Positions 31,177-39,729 of a stretch of DNA of 64,000 nucleotides are shown piece by piece (positions within the stretch are counted from its first letter, which is position 1; each line of letters begins with the position of its first letter). The position numbers and the translations under genes are program-made. The notes under the pieces were generated by a model. The model saw nothing but the letters and a program-made list of their open reading frames with translations. It had not been told where the DNA came from and made no database searches. Source of the stretch: a virus; the IMG/VR virus record IMGVR_UViG_3300017527_000512, positions 62,001 to 126,000 of that record; one strand, written 5' to 3'.

Positions 31177-31653
31177 ATGTTTGGAAAAGATAAGTCAATA
31201 TTTCTAAATCTTCATCTACTTTTAAACAGGTGGACTACGCATTTTGAATATCCTATAGAGCTGAGAGAAAGAGAAGGGAAGTTGCTATGTTTAACCTCTT
31301 CTATGAGTTTCGTTTCTTCTGTTAAGGCAGACTTCGATAGTGATGGATTTTATTCAGAAGAATGCGTTTTTACAGTTATTTCTAAAAGTATCGAAATGCT
31401 GAGAGGACATTTTGAGTCATGTTTATGCTCTCCAAAAAGAACTTTAATTACTACTTCATCTTGGATGCCTCCAGAGAAGTTAGAATCTTCCGAGATTAAA
31501 GGAAGATTCCTATTATTTGAGTGTGACGAAGATCTTCAAAGGAAACCTAAACATCCTATTATGATAATAGTATATCGTATGATGGGATCTAATCATGTTT
31601 TAGCCGATACTGAATTCTCTGATGAGTGTGTTAATTATGAGCAATATCGCTAG
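31177..31653 (+). CDS. Unknown protein (158 aa)
   Basis: 158 residues between two tRNAs, with AAGG upstream. Mixed alpha/beta character with ELREREGKLLCLTSSMSF and KHPIMIIVYRMMGS. No recognised motif. Confidence 0.68.
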   Translation: MFGKDKSIFLNLHLLLNRWTTHFEYPIELREREGKLLCLTSSMSFVSSVKADFDSDGFYSEECVFTVISKSIEMLRGHFESCLCSPKRTLITTSSWMPPEKLESSEIKGRFLLFECDEDLQRKPKHPIMIIVYRMMGSNHVLADTEFSDECVNYEQYR

Positions 31654-31667
31654 ATATTAGTTTTAAT

Positions 31668-31737
31668 GGCCTGTGGTGTAATGGTTAGCACACGATGTTT
31701 TGGTCATCGCGGTTCTAGTTCGATTCTAGACAGGTCT
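31668..31737 (+). tRNA. tRNA-Gln (UUG)
   Basis: Acceptor GGCCTGT/ACAGGTC, anticodon stem CGATG/CATCG with loop TTTTGGT (UUG), T-stem TCTAG/CTAGA. No encoded CCA. Confidence 0.9.
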
Positions 31738-31790
31738 GCATTTAATGTTACATTCTTTTAATTCATTTTATATATTTAGAGGATTATATT

Positions 31791-32975
31791 ATGAAAATAT
31801 ACTTAGTTGGTGGAGCAGTACGCGACCGTTTATTAGGAAGAAATCCTAAAGATTTAGATTATGTTGTTGTAGGATCATCTCCTCAGGAGATGTTAGATAA
31901 AGGTTTTAAAGAGGTAGGATCGGATTTCCCTGTATTCCTTCATCCAGAGTCTGGTGACGAATATGCTTTAGCTCGTACAGAGATTAAAGAAGGAAAAGGT
32001 TATAAAGGCTTTAAATGTTCCTTTGGCCCTGAAGTAACTCTAGAAGAAGATTTGTCTCGGAGAGATCTTACTATCAATGCTATTGCTTATGATCCATCAG
32101 AGGATGTTTATATTGACCCTTTCAAAGGATGGGATGCTATTAAAAGAAAATCTCTTTGCCACGTTAGCAATGCATTCTCTGAAGACCCTTTGAGAGTACT
32201 TAGAATAGCGAGATTTGCATCGGAGTTAGACTTTAATATAGATACTTCTACTAGAATTTTTATGTCTAAAATGTCAGAGTCAGGTGAACTATCTAATTTA
32301 ACCGCGGAAAGAGTTTTTAAAGAGATGAACAAAGCCTTGGCATCTGCTCACCCTGCTCATTTCTTTAATGTTCTTCGATCTGTGGGAGCACTTGAGGTAG
32401 TATTCCCAGAGTTACATTCTTTAATATTAGTTCCAGAGGACCCTAAATTTCATGAGGAGAAAAATACTTACATTCATACAATGAATGTTTTATCTAAAGT
32501 AAATTCATCCTTCATTAAAGAAGCTAGATTTGCGGCACTTACTCATGATTTCGGTAAGGCTTTATCTCCGAAGGATCAACTTCCAGCACATCACGGTCAT
32601 GCAGAAGCAGGGATTTCTCTAGTAGAGAGGTTTTGTGACAGACTCCATGTTCCATCAAACTATAAGAAGATTGCGGTAGCTGCTGTTTCTCATCATATGA
32701 GAGGACATTTAATAGATTCCTTAACTCCTAAGAAGATATTAAAATTACTTAATAGTATCGATGCTTTCAGGAATCCAAAGTACCTTTATCAGTTTATAGA
32801 TATTCTTAATGCTGATAAGGGGTTTAAAGAAGCAGATTATGCTCTACTAGAGCGTTCTAGAGAAGCTGTAAATTCCTTATCCTTTGAGGATGAGGCAAGA
32901 GAACTAAAAGGATCAGCTCTAGTGAATAGAATTCATCAGAAGAAAATAGCTGCAATTAAATCATTAATCACTTAA
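31791..32975 (+). CDS. cca: CCA-adding tRNA nucleotidyltransferase
   Basis: 394 residues. The nucleotidyltransferase motif is LVGGAVRDRLLGRNPKDLDYVVVG (GGxVRD ... DxD), followed by RRDLTINAIAYD and DPLRVLRIARFAS. A C-terminal HD domain has AALTHDFGKAL and HHGHAEAG. It is a class II, E. coli-like Cca that adds CCA ends to tRNAs. This fits the context: none of the phage tRNAs here encodes CCA. AGAGGA ribosome site. Confidence 0.95.
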   Translation: MKIYLVGGAVRDRLLGRNPKDLDYVVVGSSPQEMLDKGFKEVGSDFPVFLHPESGDEYALARTEIKEGKGYKGFKCSFGPEVTLEEDLSRRDLTINAIAYDPSEDVYIDPFKGWDAIKRKSLCHVSNAFSEDPLRVLRIARFASELDFNIDTSTRIFMSKMSESGELSNLTAERVFKEMNKALASAHPAHFFNVLRSVGALEVVFPELHSLILVPEDPKFHEEKNTYIHTMNVLSKVNSSFIKEARFAALTHDFGKALSPKDQLPAHHGHAEAGISLVERFCDRLHVPSNYKKIAVAAVSHHMRGHLIDSLTPKKILKLLNSIDAFRNPKYLYQFIDILNADKGFKEADYALLERSREAVNSLSFEDEARELKGSALVNRIHQKKIAAIKSLIT

Positions 32976-32995
32976 GTTTAAAGATATTAAGTTGT

Positions 32996-33090
32996 GAAGT
33001 GATACTCAAGTCTGGTTAAGAGGTCCTAACTAATGGGTTAGAACAGGTAACAGGTAACAGGTGAGTGGTTTAGAATTCCTACTCACTTCA
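32996..33090 (+). tRNA. tRNA-like RNA with tandem repeat in the variable region
   Basis: Acceptor GAAGTGA/TCACTTC is perfect. CTAAC/GTTAG forms an anticodon-like stem with a six-base loop TAATGG. The region after it holds three copies of about AGGTAAC, and the T-arm is weak. It may be a decayed long-variable-arm tRNA (Ser or Leu type) or a tRNA mimic. It directly follows the CCA transferase gene. Confidence 0.5.
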
Positions 33091-33116
33091 AATCAGTCTT
33101 AAAAAGGATTATAATA

Positions 33117-33776
33117 ATGTTTATAAAAACAACGGATATAGAAGAATGCATAAAGAGAGTGGATATTGTAACTTCTCTGTCGAAAGAAGATAGGATATTT
33201 TGTCCTTCGGTAGAGAGGTATTTCTCGCATAAACATATTCAAGGATTTACTTTTAGGAAGAAGAAAAGATTATTTATATGCTTTATAGGGTCTAATCATC
33301 TTATAGATTGGTTCTATAACCTATGGTTTAAAGAAATCCCTTATGCGGATAAGGGCACTAACAAAGATATTAAAGTTCATAAGGGTTTTTACAAATCTTA
33401 TTTGTACATTAGAGAGAAGCTTCATAGTCTTGTCCAAGAAGACGAAGATATAGTTATCTTCGGTCACAGTTTCGGAGGCACTCAAGCAGTTTTCGGATCC
33501 TTGGATTTAAATTTCAATTTTCCAAGGAAGGATGTGGCTTGTGTTACGATGGGATGCCCTCGTGTCGGGAATGCCGCATTTGTTAAATCTTTCGAGAAAA
33601 TTGTTGAAAACGTTACGAGAGTGGTTAATGGCAGTGACCCTATACCAGCATTACCCTTTAAGATTTTAGGGTATCTTCATGGAGGAAAGCTTATTCAGTT
33701 AGGAAAGAGATGCTTACTTCCTCTTAGAATAAGTAAACATTTAGTGAAATCTTACTTAAAGGATTTCACAATATAA
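33117..33776 (+). CDS. Class 3 lipase-like alpha/beta hydrolase
   Basis: 219 residues. The nucleophile elbow is IVIFGHSFGGTQAVF (GHSFG), followed by CVTMGCPRVGN and VVNGSDPIPALP, the Asp-bearing block of class 3 lipases; a C-terminal HGG supplies a plausible His. An upstream HKGFYKSYLYIREKL fits the same family. The reaction is ester hydrolysis, substrate unknown. Such an enzyme is rare in phages; it might act on host membrane lipid during lysis or be a superinfection factor. No signal peptide is evident. Confidence 0.8.
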   Translation: MFIKTTDIEECIKRVDIVTSLSKEDRIFCPSVERYFSHKHIQGFTFRKKKRLFICFIGSNHLIDWFYNLWFKEIPYADKGTNKDIKVHKGFYKSYLYIREKLHSLVQEDEDIVIFGHSFGGTQAVFGSLDLNFNFPRKDVACVTMGCPRVGNAAFVKSFEKIVENVTRVVNGSDPIPALPFKILGYLHGGKLIQLGKRCLLPLRISKHLVKSYLKDFTI

Positions 33777-33802
33777 TAGTAGGAGCAGGTTAGGTCAGTT
33801 TG

Positions 33803-34378
33803 AACTTAAACGTTCTTGTTTTAAACAAAATTTATGTAATAAATTGAATTTATTTCTGTTAAAGAAGCATTCATTATGCTATGTAATGGCAGAGATACTA
33901 GATGATTACTAATGGATATTAGTAAAGACATGGCTTTTCATTGTGGACAGAATTATTATAAGTTAAAAGAATAGGTGTTATTGACGATGATTGATTTTCT
34001 AATTTTAGTTTAATGCTTGCTTCTCCTCGTGTGGTCAGGGTTCTTAATTATAGTAAAATATTAAAGAGAGATTTAACTTTAACAAGAAATATTTATTTGA
34101 GAGAAGATTTCATTTGTCAATATTGTGGGATTAATTTTAAATTTTCTAAAATTAACTTAGATCATATACTTACTAAATTCAGAGGAGGCAAGACACTTGG
34201 AAGAATTTGGTTTGTTCATGTTAAAATGAAAATATTATCGTAGATAATAGAACGCCTGAAAAAGATTAAATTACTTAGAGAACCTTTTAAACCGAAATGT
34301 GTACCTAATTTTCCTATCTCGTACAAGAGTAAAAATATATTATATGGAAACATTTTATTTCTGATTAATGAGGGGTAC
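33803..34378 (+). pseudogene. Decayed HNH homing endonuclease
   Basis: Pieces of an HNH endonuclease occur in different frames: NVLVLNKIYVIN and SVKEAFIMLCNGRDT near 33810-33900, then SPRVVRVLNYSKILKRDLTL ... FICQYCGINF ... INLDHILTKFRGGKT at 34019-34200, then NRTPEK and LLREPFKPKCVPNF after a further shift. The order matches the full family, so this is a frameshifted relic of a mobile nuclease. It explains the gene-poor stretch 33777-34448. Confidence 0.72.
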
Positions 34379-34448
34379 TGAGTTAGAGAGTAGTGTTATA
34401 TCTTACTATATCTATTTATATAGAGTAAGATATTTTAAGGAGTTTCTC

Positions 34449-34823
34449 ATGGCTTTTGTATCCAGATACAGAGAAGATGATGAGGGTCATTATAGAAGAG
34501 CGACGGTAGCTATTATTGCGTCTAAAGAAGATGATAAAGCTACTATAGAACGTTTGAATGATGTTATCAGTAAAGCATATTCTCTTAATTATATTAAGAA
34601 ATCTGGGTTTACTGTATTACGAGAATCATGTGATAAGGGGGATTTCATCCAGCAGAGAAGAAAAGAGTTCTTCTCTGCTATTAAAGAATTTAAAGAAGAA
34701 AAGGCTCCTTACAAATATTATACTGTTATTTCTTTATATAAGAAATCTAATCCTCTTGACAGATTTACTTATGAGTTATTTGATGAAAAGAGTGTAAATA
34801 ATAGATCAAGATGGCATAGATGA
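34449..34823 (+). CDS. Unknown basic protein (124 aa)
   Basis: 124 residues from ATG 34449, with AAGGAG upstream. Highly charged, with two ATV/YKYYTVISLYKK strands around helices. It overlaps the phosphoesterase gene by four bases, so the two are probably coupled. A GTTATATC box lies 60 bases upstream. Function unknown. Confidence 0.7.
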   Translation: MAFVSRYREDDEGHYRRATVAIIASKEDDKATIERLNDVISKAYSLNYIKKSGFTVLRESCDKGDFIQQRRKEFFSAIKEFKEEKAPYKYYTVISLYKKSNPLDRFTYELFDEKSVNNRSRWHR

Positions 34824-35515
34824 GAACTTTAATCATTCCTGATATTCATGAGGATTTAAAGAAGGTAATCCCTATTATAGAAGTAGAAACCTTTGATGAG
34901 GTTGTATTCCTAGGTGATTACTTCGATTCATCTAAGTCTTCTAGAAGATGTGTTCGTAGAATGGCTAAGTTTTTGAAGAAACATTTAGAGGAGCCTAAAT
35001 TTCATTTTATTTTAGGAAACCACGAATTCAATTACTTCAAAGAGAAGAGATGCGTTTTCTGTTCAGGATTTTCGGAGGCGAGCTCACACCTAATAAATAG
35101 TATTTTATCTAAAGATGATTGGAATCACTTTCTTCCATTTTATGAGACTCAGGGGTGGCTTTTATCCCATGCTGGATTTACCTCTAAACTGTTTGTGCAC
35201 CCGGTAAAAGGATGGCAAAGAGATGATGTATTCTCCTCTATTATGGAATGCTATTCTGAACCAAAAGGAGTTTCCCAACATAAAGCCTTTCAAGCGGGTT
35301 ATTCTCGCGGAGGATGTAATTTTTATGGTGGAATAACTTGGTGCGACTTTAAGTATGACTTTGAACCTATTGAGGACGTTAAGCAGATATTTGGGCATAC
35401 TAAAGGATTTAAGCCACGCCAATTCGAGGATACGGATAATTGGTGTATTGACACTTCATTAAAGTATTACACCCTTTTAATAGACGGGTGTATATCTTTT
35501 AAGAAGTTTAAATAG
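34820..35515 (+). CDS. Calcineurin-like metallophosphoesterase
   Basis: 231 residues. All family motifs are present: PDIHEDL (DxH), FLGDYFDS (GDxxD), ILGNHEFN (GNHE), LLSHAGF and FGHTKGF (GHT). It is a two-metal phosphoesterase; in phages such proteins act on phosphoproteins or nucleotides. Start within the ATGA overlap with the previous gene. Substrate unknown. Confidence 0.9.
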   Translation: MRTLIIPDIHEDLKKVIPIIEVETFDEVVFLGDYFDSSKSSRRCVRRMAKFLKKHLEEPKFHFILGNHEFNYFKEKRCVFCSGFSEASSHLINSILSKDDWNHFLPFYETQGWLLSHAGFTSKLFVHPVKGWQRDDVFSSIMECYSEPKGVSQHKAFQAGYSRGGCNFYGGITWCDFKYDFEPIEDVKQIFGHTKGFKPRQFEDTDNWCIDTSLKYYTLLIDGCISFKKFK

Positions 35516-35545
35516 GGTATATTTATATGTATACTACTTTTAAAT

Positions 35546-35553
35546 GTTATAAA
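35546..35553 (+). promoter_or_regulatory. GTTATAAA promoter-like motif
   Basis: GTTATAAA, 54 bases before the lipoprotein start. Confidence 0.45.
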
Positions 35554-35599
35554 TTTATTATATATAATATATAATAATATATTATTTAAGGAGTCTAAA

Positions 35600-36277
35600 A
35601 TGAAAATATTAATTTTATTTGCAGTGGTTTTTATATTACTTATAACTTCTTGTTCAGATTTACCTTTTGATCCAGCTACAATGGATGGACAGGAGTTACG
35701 AGAGGTTGTTGAATCGGAAGAGTTCACGATTTATACAAATCTAACGTATGAAGACATTCAGTCTCTTCTTACGAATCAGATGAATACCACTAATTATTGT
35801 ATTTTTACTAACTATATAGGAGGAGAAGTAACTACTTCTACTCAGACATTAATTTTTGATGAAAATCTACACATAGATCCGTCTCTTTGGTCTGAGGAGA
35901 TAGTAGATGGCACAAATTATCATTATTTCAATAATGACGAGTTGCTAGGACTTTCAGACTTTGAATATTCCTATGTCGTCTCCCAGCCACGTTTCTATAG
36001 AGGAACAAACATTATAGGGTGGATAAATGCTACTGACCTTATATCTCATGGAACAAATGTCCGTTTTACTGTTTGGACTATTACTAATGATATTATCCTC
36101 GATACTTATATAAACGGTACAAATAAGTACTTAGACCCTCCATTACGTTTAGAATTTTACATTTTTAAATTCTATCCAAAAGATATAGTTACAAATATCA
36201 TCTCAATCGAAACAAATGTTACTACTGTAACTAATGACGGTGTCATAACAAATTATTACGTAGTAACAAACAAATAA
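35600..36277 (+). CDS. Secreted lipoprotein rich in Asn/Thr
   Basis: 225 residues. MKILILFAVVFILLITSCSD is a signal peptide with lipobox ITSC, so the mature protein should start at Cys18 and be lipid-anchored. The rest is strand-rich and full of TN pairs (TNVTTVTNDGVITNYYVVTN), without a known domain. A moron-like role at the host surface, such as exclusion of other phages, is possible but unproved. Confidence 0.82.
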   Translation: MKILILFAVVFILLITSCSDLPFDPATMDGQELREVVESEEFTIYTNLTYEDIQSLLTNQMNTTNYCIFTNYIGGEVTTSTQTLIFDENLHIDPSLWSEEIVDGTNYHYFNNDELLGLSDFEYSYVVSQPRFYRGTNIIGWINATDLISHGTNVRFTVWTITNDIILDTYINGTNKYLDPPLRLEFYIFKFYPKDIVTNIISIETNVTTVTNDGVITNYYVVTNK

Positions 36278-36280
36278 GTA

Positions 36281-36324
36281 GGTAAAATCTATCTATGCAT
36301 CTATTTTTATAGATAGATTTTACC
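36281..36324 (+). promoter_or_regulatory. 16-bp perfect hairpin abutting the radical-SAM ribosome site
   Basis: GGTAAAATCTATCTAT pairs exactly with ATAGATAGATTTTACC around a 12-base loop containing a T5 run. The 3' arm ends one base before AAGGAG of the next gene, so it may terminate upstream transcripts or control access to that ribosome site. Confidence 0.6.
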
Positions 36325-36336
36325 AAGGAGTATTTA

Positions 36337-37365
36337 ATGTCAGAACCTATCCTAAAATTAAAAGAGTTGTTGTGGGAAGTTACTAATAGATGTAATAAGG
36401 CATGCTCTTATTGCGGAAGCAGGGACATTTTAAATCAAGATGACGCTTCTTTCTTGATACCTAAGATTGTTGAGAATATTAAGAAGTTTCCTCCTGAGAC
36501 TCTTACCTTAACAGGAGGCGAACCGGGATGTCTTTTGGAGAAAGACATCAAATTTATTATAAACGAACTTCAGGGTGTCACAAAGATAAATGTTATCACT
36601 AATGGCGAGATTTTTAGTTCTTTTGAACATGGTATTCTATCATCTATTAATCAGATTGGTATATCTATAAACACTTTTGAAGATATGGAATCCTTTTCAT
36701 CTCTTAGTGATAAAGCATCAAAATATTATGATTCAGTCACAATGATAACTAATTTCGGCACTCATAACATATGGGATTTCCAAATGCTTTGTAAATTCTT
36801 CGATGATTTTTTATCTAGCCCTTTTTGGCAAGTTCAATTAACTATGGGAGAGTATCAATTGAAGGAGCCTGCTATCAGATATCTGAGAAACACTTTAATT
36901 GATGGTTCCTTTAAAAAAAGAAGATCAGCTGTTCGTGAGTCATTAGGAGGCAAAGGATCTATAGTTTTAGCAGATAACCTTCAATACAGCCATACGTGTT
37001 CAGCAGGAACAAAAGGATGTGCAATAACTTATGACGGGCTAATCATCCCATGTCTTTCTTCAAGAAGCTGGAGTTCCGAGGATTTAGATGTTCAAGAACA
37101 GATTAAAGCAGAATCTCCTTGTGATTTACTGCAACTAACATGGCAGACTAAATTTTTAAAGAATCGATTTAAAGAATTCAAATGTTGTAGGGATTGTATA
37201 GATTATCCTTGTGACAAGGAATCTGTAGACTCTCTATATGACGAGTTAAAGGGGTATGCAAAATCTGAAGTAAATTCATCTGAACAGCCTAATACAGATG
37301 TGTTTGATCATAATGAATTTGCGCCTCTGATTAGTGTATATTCTGTTTTCCAGGGAGAAGATTGA
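36337..37365 (+). CDS. Radical-SAM protein with SPASM-like C terminus
   Basis: 342 residues. The cluster motif is VTNRCNKACSYCGS (CxxxCxxC, residues ~14-21), followed by TLTGGEPGC. Late Cys groups (HTCSAGTKGCAI ... LIIPCLS and CCRDCIDYPCD) look like SPASM-type auxiliary cluster ligands, as in maturases of peptides or sulfatases. The likely role is radical modification of a protein or peptide; no obvious precursor peptide lies beside it. AAGGAG ribosome site behind a strong hairpin. Confidence 0.82.
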   Translation: MSEPILKLKELLWEVTNRCNKACSYCGSRDILNQDDASFLIPKIVENIKKFPPETLTLTGGEPGCLLEKDIKFIINELQGVTKINVITNGEIFSSFEHGILSSINQIGISINTFEDMESFSSLSDKASKYYDSVTMITNFGTHNIWDFQMLCKFFDDFLSSPFWQVQLTMGEYQLKEPAIRYLRNTLIDGSFKKRRSAVRESLGGKGSIVLADNLQYSHTCSAGTKGCAITYDGLIIPCLSSRSWSSEDLDVQEQIKAESPCDLLQLTWQTKFLKNRFKEFKCCRDCIDYPCDKESVDSLYDELKGYAKSEVNSSEQPNTDVFDHNEFAPLISVYSVFQGED

Positions 37366-37404
37366 GTCTTATTTTTCTTCTATCATTAAAAGAGGCAGAA
37401 GCAT

Positions 37405-37575
37405 ATGAAAATGTACATAGTTGCATACAAACAGTGTAATTACAACAAATCTTTTGTTCAATAAGCTCTTACTCTGGCTAAGTTCGGTTTTGATTATTTT
37501 GCTATATTTAAGATAGAGAAGAATAAATATTGGTTTTTGTACTTGCGAAGATGTAGAATCTTAATGAGAAAGTGA
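37405..37575 (+). pseudogene. Small gene with in-frame TAA
   Basis: MKMYIVAYKQCNYNKSFVQ, then TAA at 37462, then ALTLAKFGFDYFAIFKIEKN and KYWFLYLRRCRILMRK in the same frame. The post-stop part has coding character. It is probably a decayed gene, or a sequence error. Confidence 0.45.
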
Positions 37576-37701
37576 ATGTAAAGATGGTTCATGTGTCGCA
37601 GCATTCGAATAACTGATTAGGGTAATCATATGATAGTTATATGTATTTATAGGCAGCAAAGGGATGTTACATCTTTAAGATTAATTTAATATCTTAAAAA
37701 G

Positions 37702-37738
37702 AGAAGAGAAAAGAGAAACATCATCTCTTTTCTCTTCT
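37702..37738 (+). terminator. Perfect 15-bp purine/pyrimidine hairpin
   Basis: AGAAGAGAAAAGAGA, loop AACATCA, TCTCTTTTCTCTTCT. The all-purine arm pairs exactly with an all-pyrimidine arm. No T-run follows directly, but it separates the radical-SAM region from the next tRNAs and may end transcription. Confidence 0.5.
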
Positions 37739-37834
37739 ATAGTTTAATGTTAGTATAAAGGCTTCTAACTCCTTTAATATCATTTCAATTCCGATTAAAA
37801 GTTGTTAACTTCTTAATAAGTTATTTAGTATTAG

Positions 37835-37909
37835 CGCGGGATACTATCAATTGGTAGATGGTCAGTCTCATAAGCTGTACGGTTGAAGGTTCGATTCCTT
37901 CTCCCGCTA
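37835..37909 (+). tRNA. tRNA-Met (CAU), initiator-like first pair
   Basis: Acceptor CGCGGGA/TCCCGCT has an unpaired C-U at position 1:72, a hallmark place for initiator tRNAs. The loop is CTCATAA (CAU). It lacks the three G-C pairs of a typical initiator anticodon stem, so elongator Met or Ile2 remain possible. Confidence 0.8.
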
Positions 37910-37956
37910 ATTATTTCCTAGTTGCTGCAACTAATTAATCGTTTATTAGATATAAT

Positions 37957-38029
37957 GCAGGTGTAGCTCAGTCGGAGAGCTCTAAATACTTCAATTTAGA
38001 GGTCGGAGGTTCAATTCCTCCCACCTGCG
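37957..38029 (+). tRNA. tRNA with eight-base anticodon loop
   Basis: Acceptor GCAGGTG/CACCTGC, D- and T-arms are good. The anticodon stem CTAAA/TTTAG closes the eight-base loop TACTTCAA. Depending on alignment, the anticodon could be UUC (Glu) or UCA (reads UGA). Eight-base loops are a feature of frameshift-suppressor tRNAs. Identity unresolved. Confidence 0.75.
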
Positions 38030-38071
38030 TATTTTTATAATTTATTGTTATGTATCATGAAGGAGTTTACT

Positions 38072-38779
38072 TTGAGATTCATAACAACGCTTTTAATTAC
38101 TTTAATTTTTCTTATTATATCTGTTTTTCCTAATGTAAATCTACAGCTAGATACTTCTGCTAATTTATCTAGAATAGATTCTAATGATATAGAATTAGAT
38201 GTACTAGCTTCTGGGAAGATTTCTTTTAAATCGAGGCTAGAGGGATCTATTTCATCTAAATGCATTTTAGATGTTGGGACAGATCTTCTTATAGATTTTA
38301 CTTTTATTTCAGACATGGGATATAATTTTAACAAGTTTTTCAAGGTATATCTTATTTCATCTTATGATTTTTTAGAAAAGAGAGAAATTCTTGGTAGAAT
38401 ATCTCTAGGAGCGGGATCAAAGCTATCATATATAAACACTTCAAACGTTATAACATCTGTTAGTTTAATCCCTTTTTATCACTATGAGAGATATGCAGAG
38501 AATGATTTCTTATCCTCGTTTAGATTGTCCTTTAGGCATAAAGTGAAAATAATTTCATATTTTCGGAATGCTAATATTACATGGACGATTTTCTATAAGC
38601 CAATTCCGTACGATTTTTCCTCTTTTATTATAGACTCAGATGTAAGTTTAATTTTTAAAATCCCTGATTTTATTGGATTTAAAGTTTCGTATTTATACTA
38701 TTATGATATAAATACGGGTATTGACTTTAAGAAGTCCGTGCATAAAGTATTTATAGGTTTATTTTTTAGGAATTATTGA
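38072..38779 (+). CDS. Outer-membrane beta-barrel-like protein (DUF481-like)
   Basis: About 235 residues. I prefer TTG 38072, seven bases after AAGGAG; ATG 38057 is an alternative. The start is a signal peptide (RFITTLLITLIFLIISVFP). The rest alternates polar and hydrophobic residues with many Tyr/Phe-ended strands (VSLIPFYHYERY, VSYLYYYDIN) and ends in an aromatic (LFFRNY), as outer-membrane barrels do. A phage-encoded barrel could alter the host surface. Implies a Gram-negative host. Confidence 0.6.
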   Translation: MRFITTLLITLIFLIISVFPNVNLQLDTSANLSRIDSNDIELDVLASGKISFKSRLEGSISSKCILDVGTDLLIDFTFISDMGYNFNKFFKVYLISSYDFLEKREILGRISLGAGSKLSYINTSNVITSVSLIPFYHYERYAENDFLSSFRLSFRHKVKIISYFRNANITWTIFYKPIPYDFSSFIIDSDVSLIFKIPDFIGFKVSYLYYYDINTGIDFKKSVHKVFIGLFFRNY

Positions 38780-38786
38780 GGTTATT

Positions 38787-38984
38787 ATGGCAAGTACTTT
38801 GAAAGAGGTCAAATCTCTTTTATCAAATATCGCTTCTTTATCTTTTCTTAATACAGATTTATCAGATCAAATATATGAATTTCTGGAGAGTGGTGACATG
38901 CTTTTTGACAATGATGAATATTTTTTAGATATATTATCTCAAGTAAATTCATCTATCCTGGATGAGATACATCAAAATAGATAA
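38787..38984 (+). CDS. Small acidic protein, unknown (65 aa)
   Basis: 65 residues, mostly helical and acidic (SNIASLSFLNTDLSDQIYEF ...). GAGG ribosome site, seven bases after the barrel gene. No domain recognised. Confidence 0.65.
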   Translation: MASTLKEVKSLLSNIASLSFLNTDLSDQIYEFLESGDMLFDNDEYFLDILSQVNSSILDEIHQNR

Positions 38985-39012
38985 TCTTTTATATATAAAA
39001 TAGGGGGTTATT

Positions 39013-39522
39013 ATGAAAAGATTTTTAAGATTTGTTATATTATTTATTACCGTGGGATGCTGTTATCTCTTATTAGAACTCTTCTTTAGGGCGCCTAGAG
39101 GAGATTTAGTAGGTATGATTATTCACAGACATCCAATTACTTTTTCTTCTTTTGTATCTTGGACATCTTTATGGATGATTCCTATAGGCGGCGTAGCAGG
39201 TATTTTTATAGGATATTTAAACGAATGGAAGTGGTCATCAAAGTTGCCAATAGCAGTTATGGCTATTCTAGCTGTGATATTTATTGATTCAATAGAACTT
39301 ATTACTGGCTTTATTCTAATAAAAGGTTTTAAAATGCCTTTTTGGGATTATTCAGAAGAATTACTGAATTTCAAAGGTCTCATATGTCTTAAGAATTCTA
39401 TCGCATATTACTTCATCTCCCCTTTTGCTATGTGGTTTGACGATTTAGTTAAGAAAGTTCTTAAAGACGTTAAGATGTACTCGATTCTAGATATTTATAA
39501 GAGAATGCTTACAGGAAAATAA
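39013..39522 (+). CDS. Integral membrane protein, unknown (169 aa)
   Basis: 169 residues with about four hydrophobic segments: RFVILFITVGCCYLLLELF, WMIPIGGVAGIFIGYL, PIAVMAILAVIFIDSIELI and a weaker one near YYFISPFAMWF. GGGGG ribosome site. It lies in the envelope/lysis region. Function unknown. Confidence 0.72.
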   Translation: MKRFLRFVILFITVGCCYLLLELFFRAPRGDLVGMIIHRHPITFSSFVSWTSLWMIPIGGVAGIFIGYLNEWKWSSKLPIAVMAILAVIFIDSIELITGFILIKGFKMPFWDYSEELLNFKGLICLKNSIAYYFISPFAMWFDDLVKKVLKDVKMYSILDIYKRMLTGK

Positions 39523-39526
39523 AATG

Positions 39527-39727
39527 ATGTCTGTAGCTAAGTTTAACGGTGCTGGGTACCCACAGATCGCTAATACAGATGGCGACGTATGCTCCTTTTG
39601 TTCTGGAAATGTTTCATTAACAGATTATCCAGAGGAACAGTTTTACTGGAGAGTTTTAATTAAGATGATTCTAATAGATGAACGTATTTGTTGGGACTGT
39701 ATTAGCATCATCTACTTAAAGAGTTGA
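39527..39727 (+). CDS. Small zinc-site protein (66 aa)
   Basis: 66 residues; CSFC and CWDC make a probable four-Cys metal site about 35 residues apart. The stop overlaps the next start region. Function unknown. Confidence 0.6.
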   Translation: MSVAKFNGAGYPQIANTDGDVCSFCSGNVSLTDYPEEQFYWRVLIKMILIDERICWDCISIIYLKS

Positions 39728-39729
39728 TT

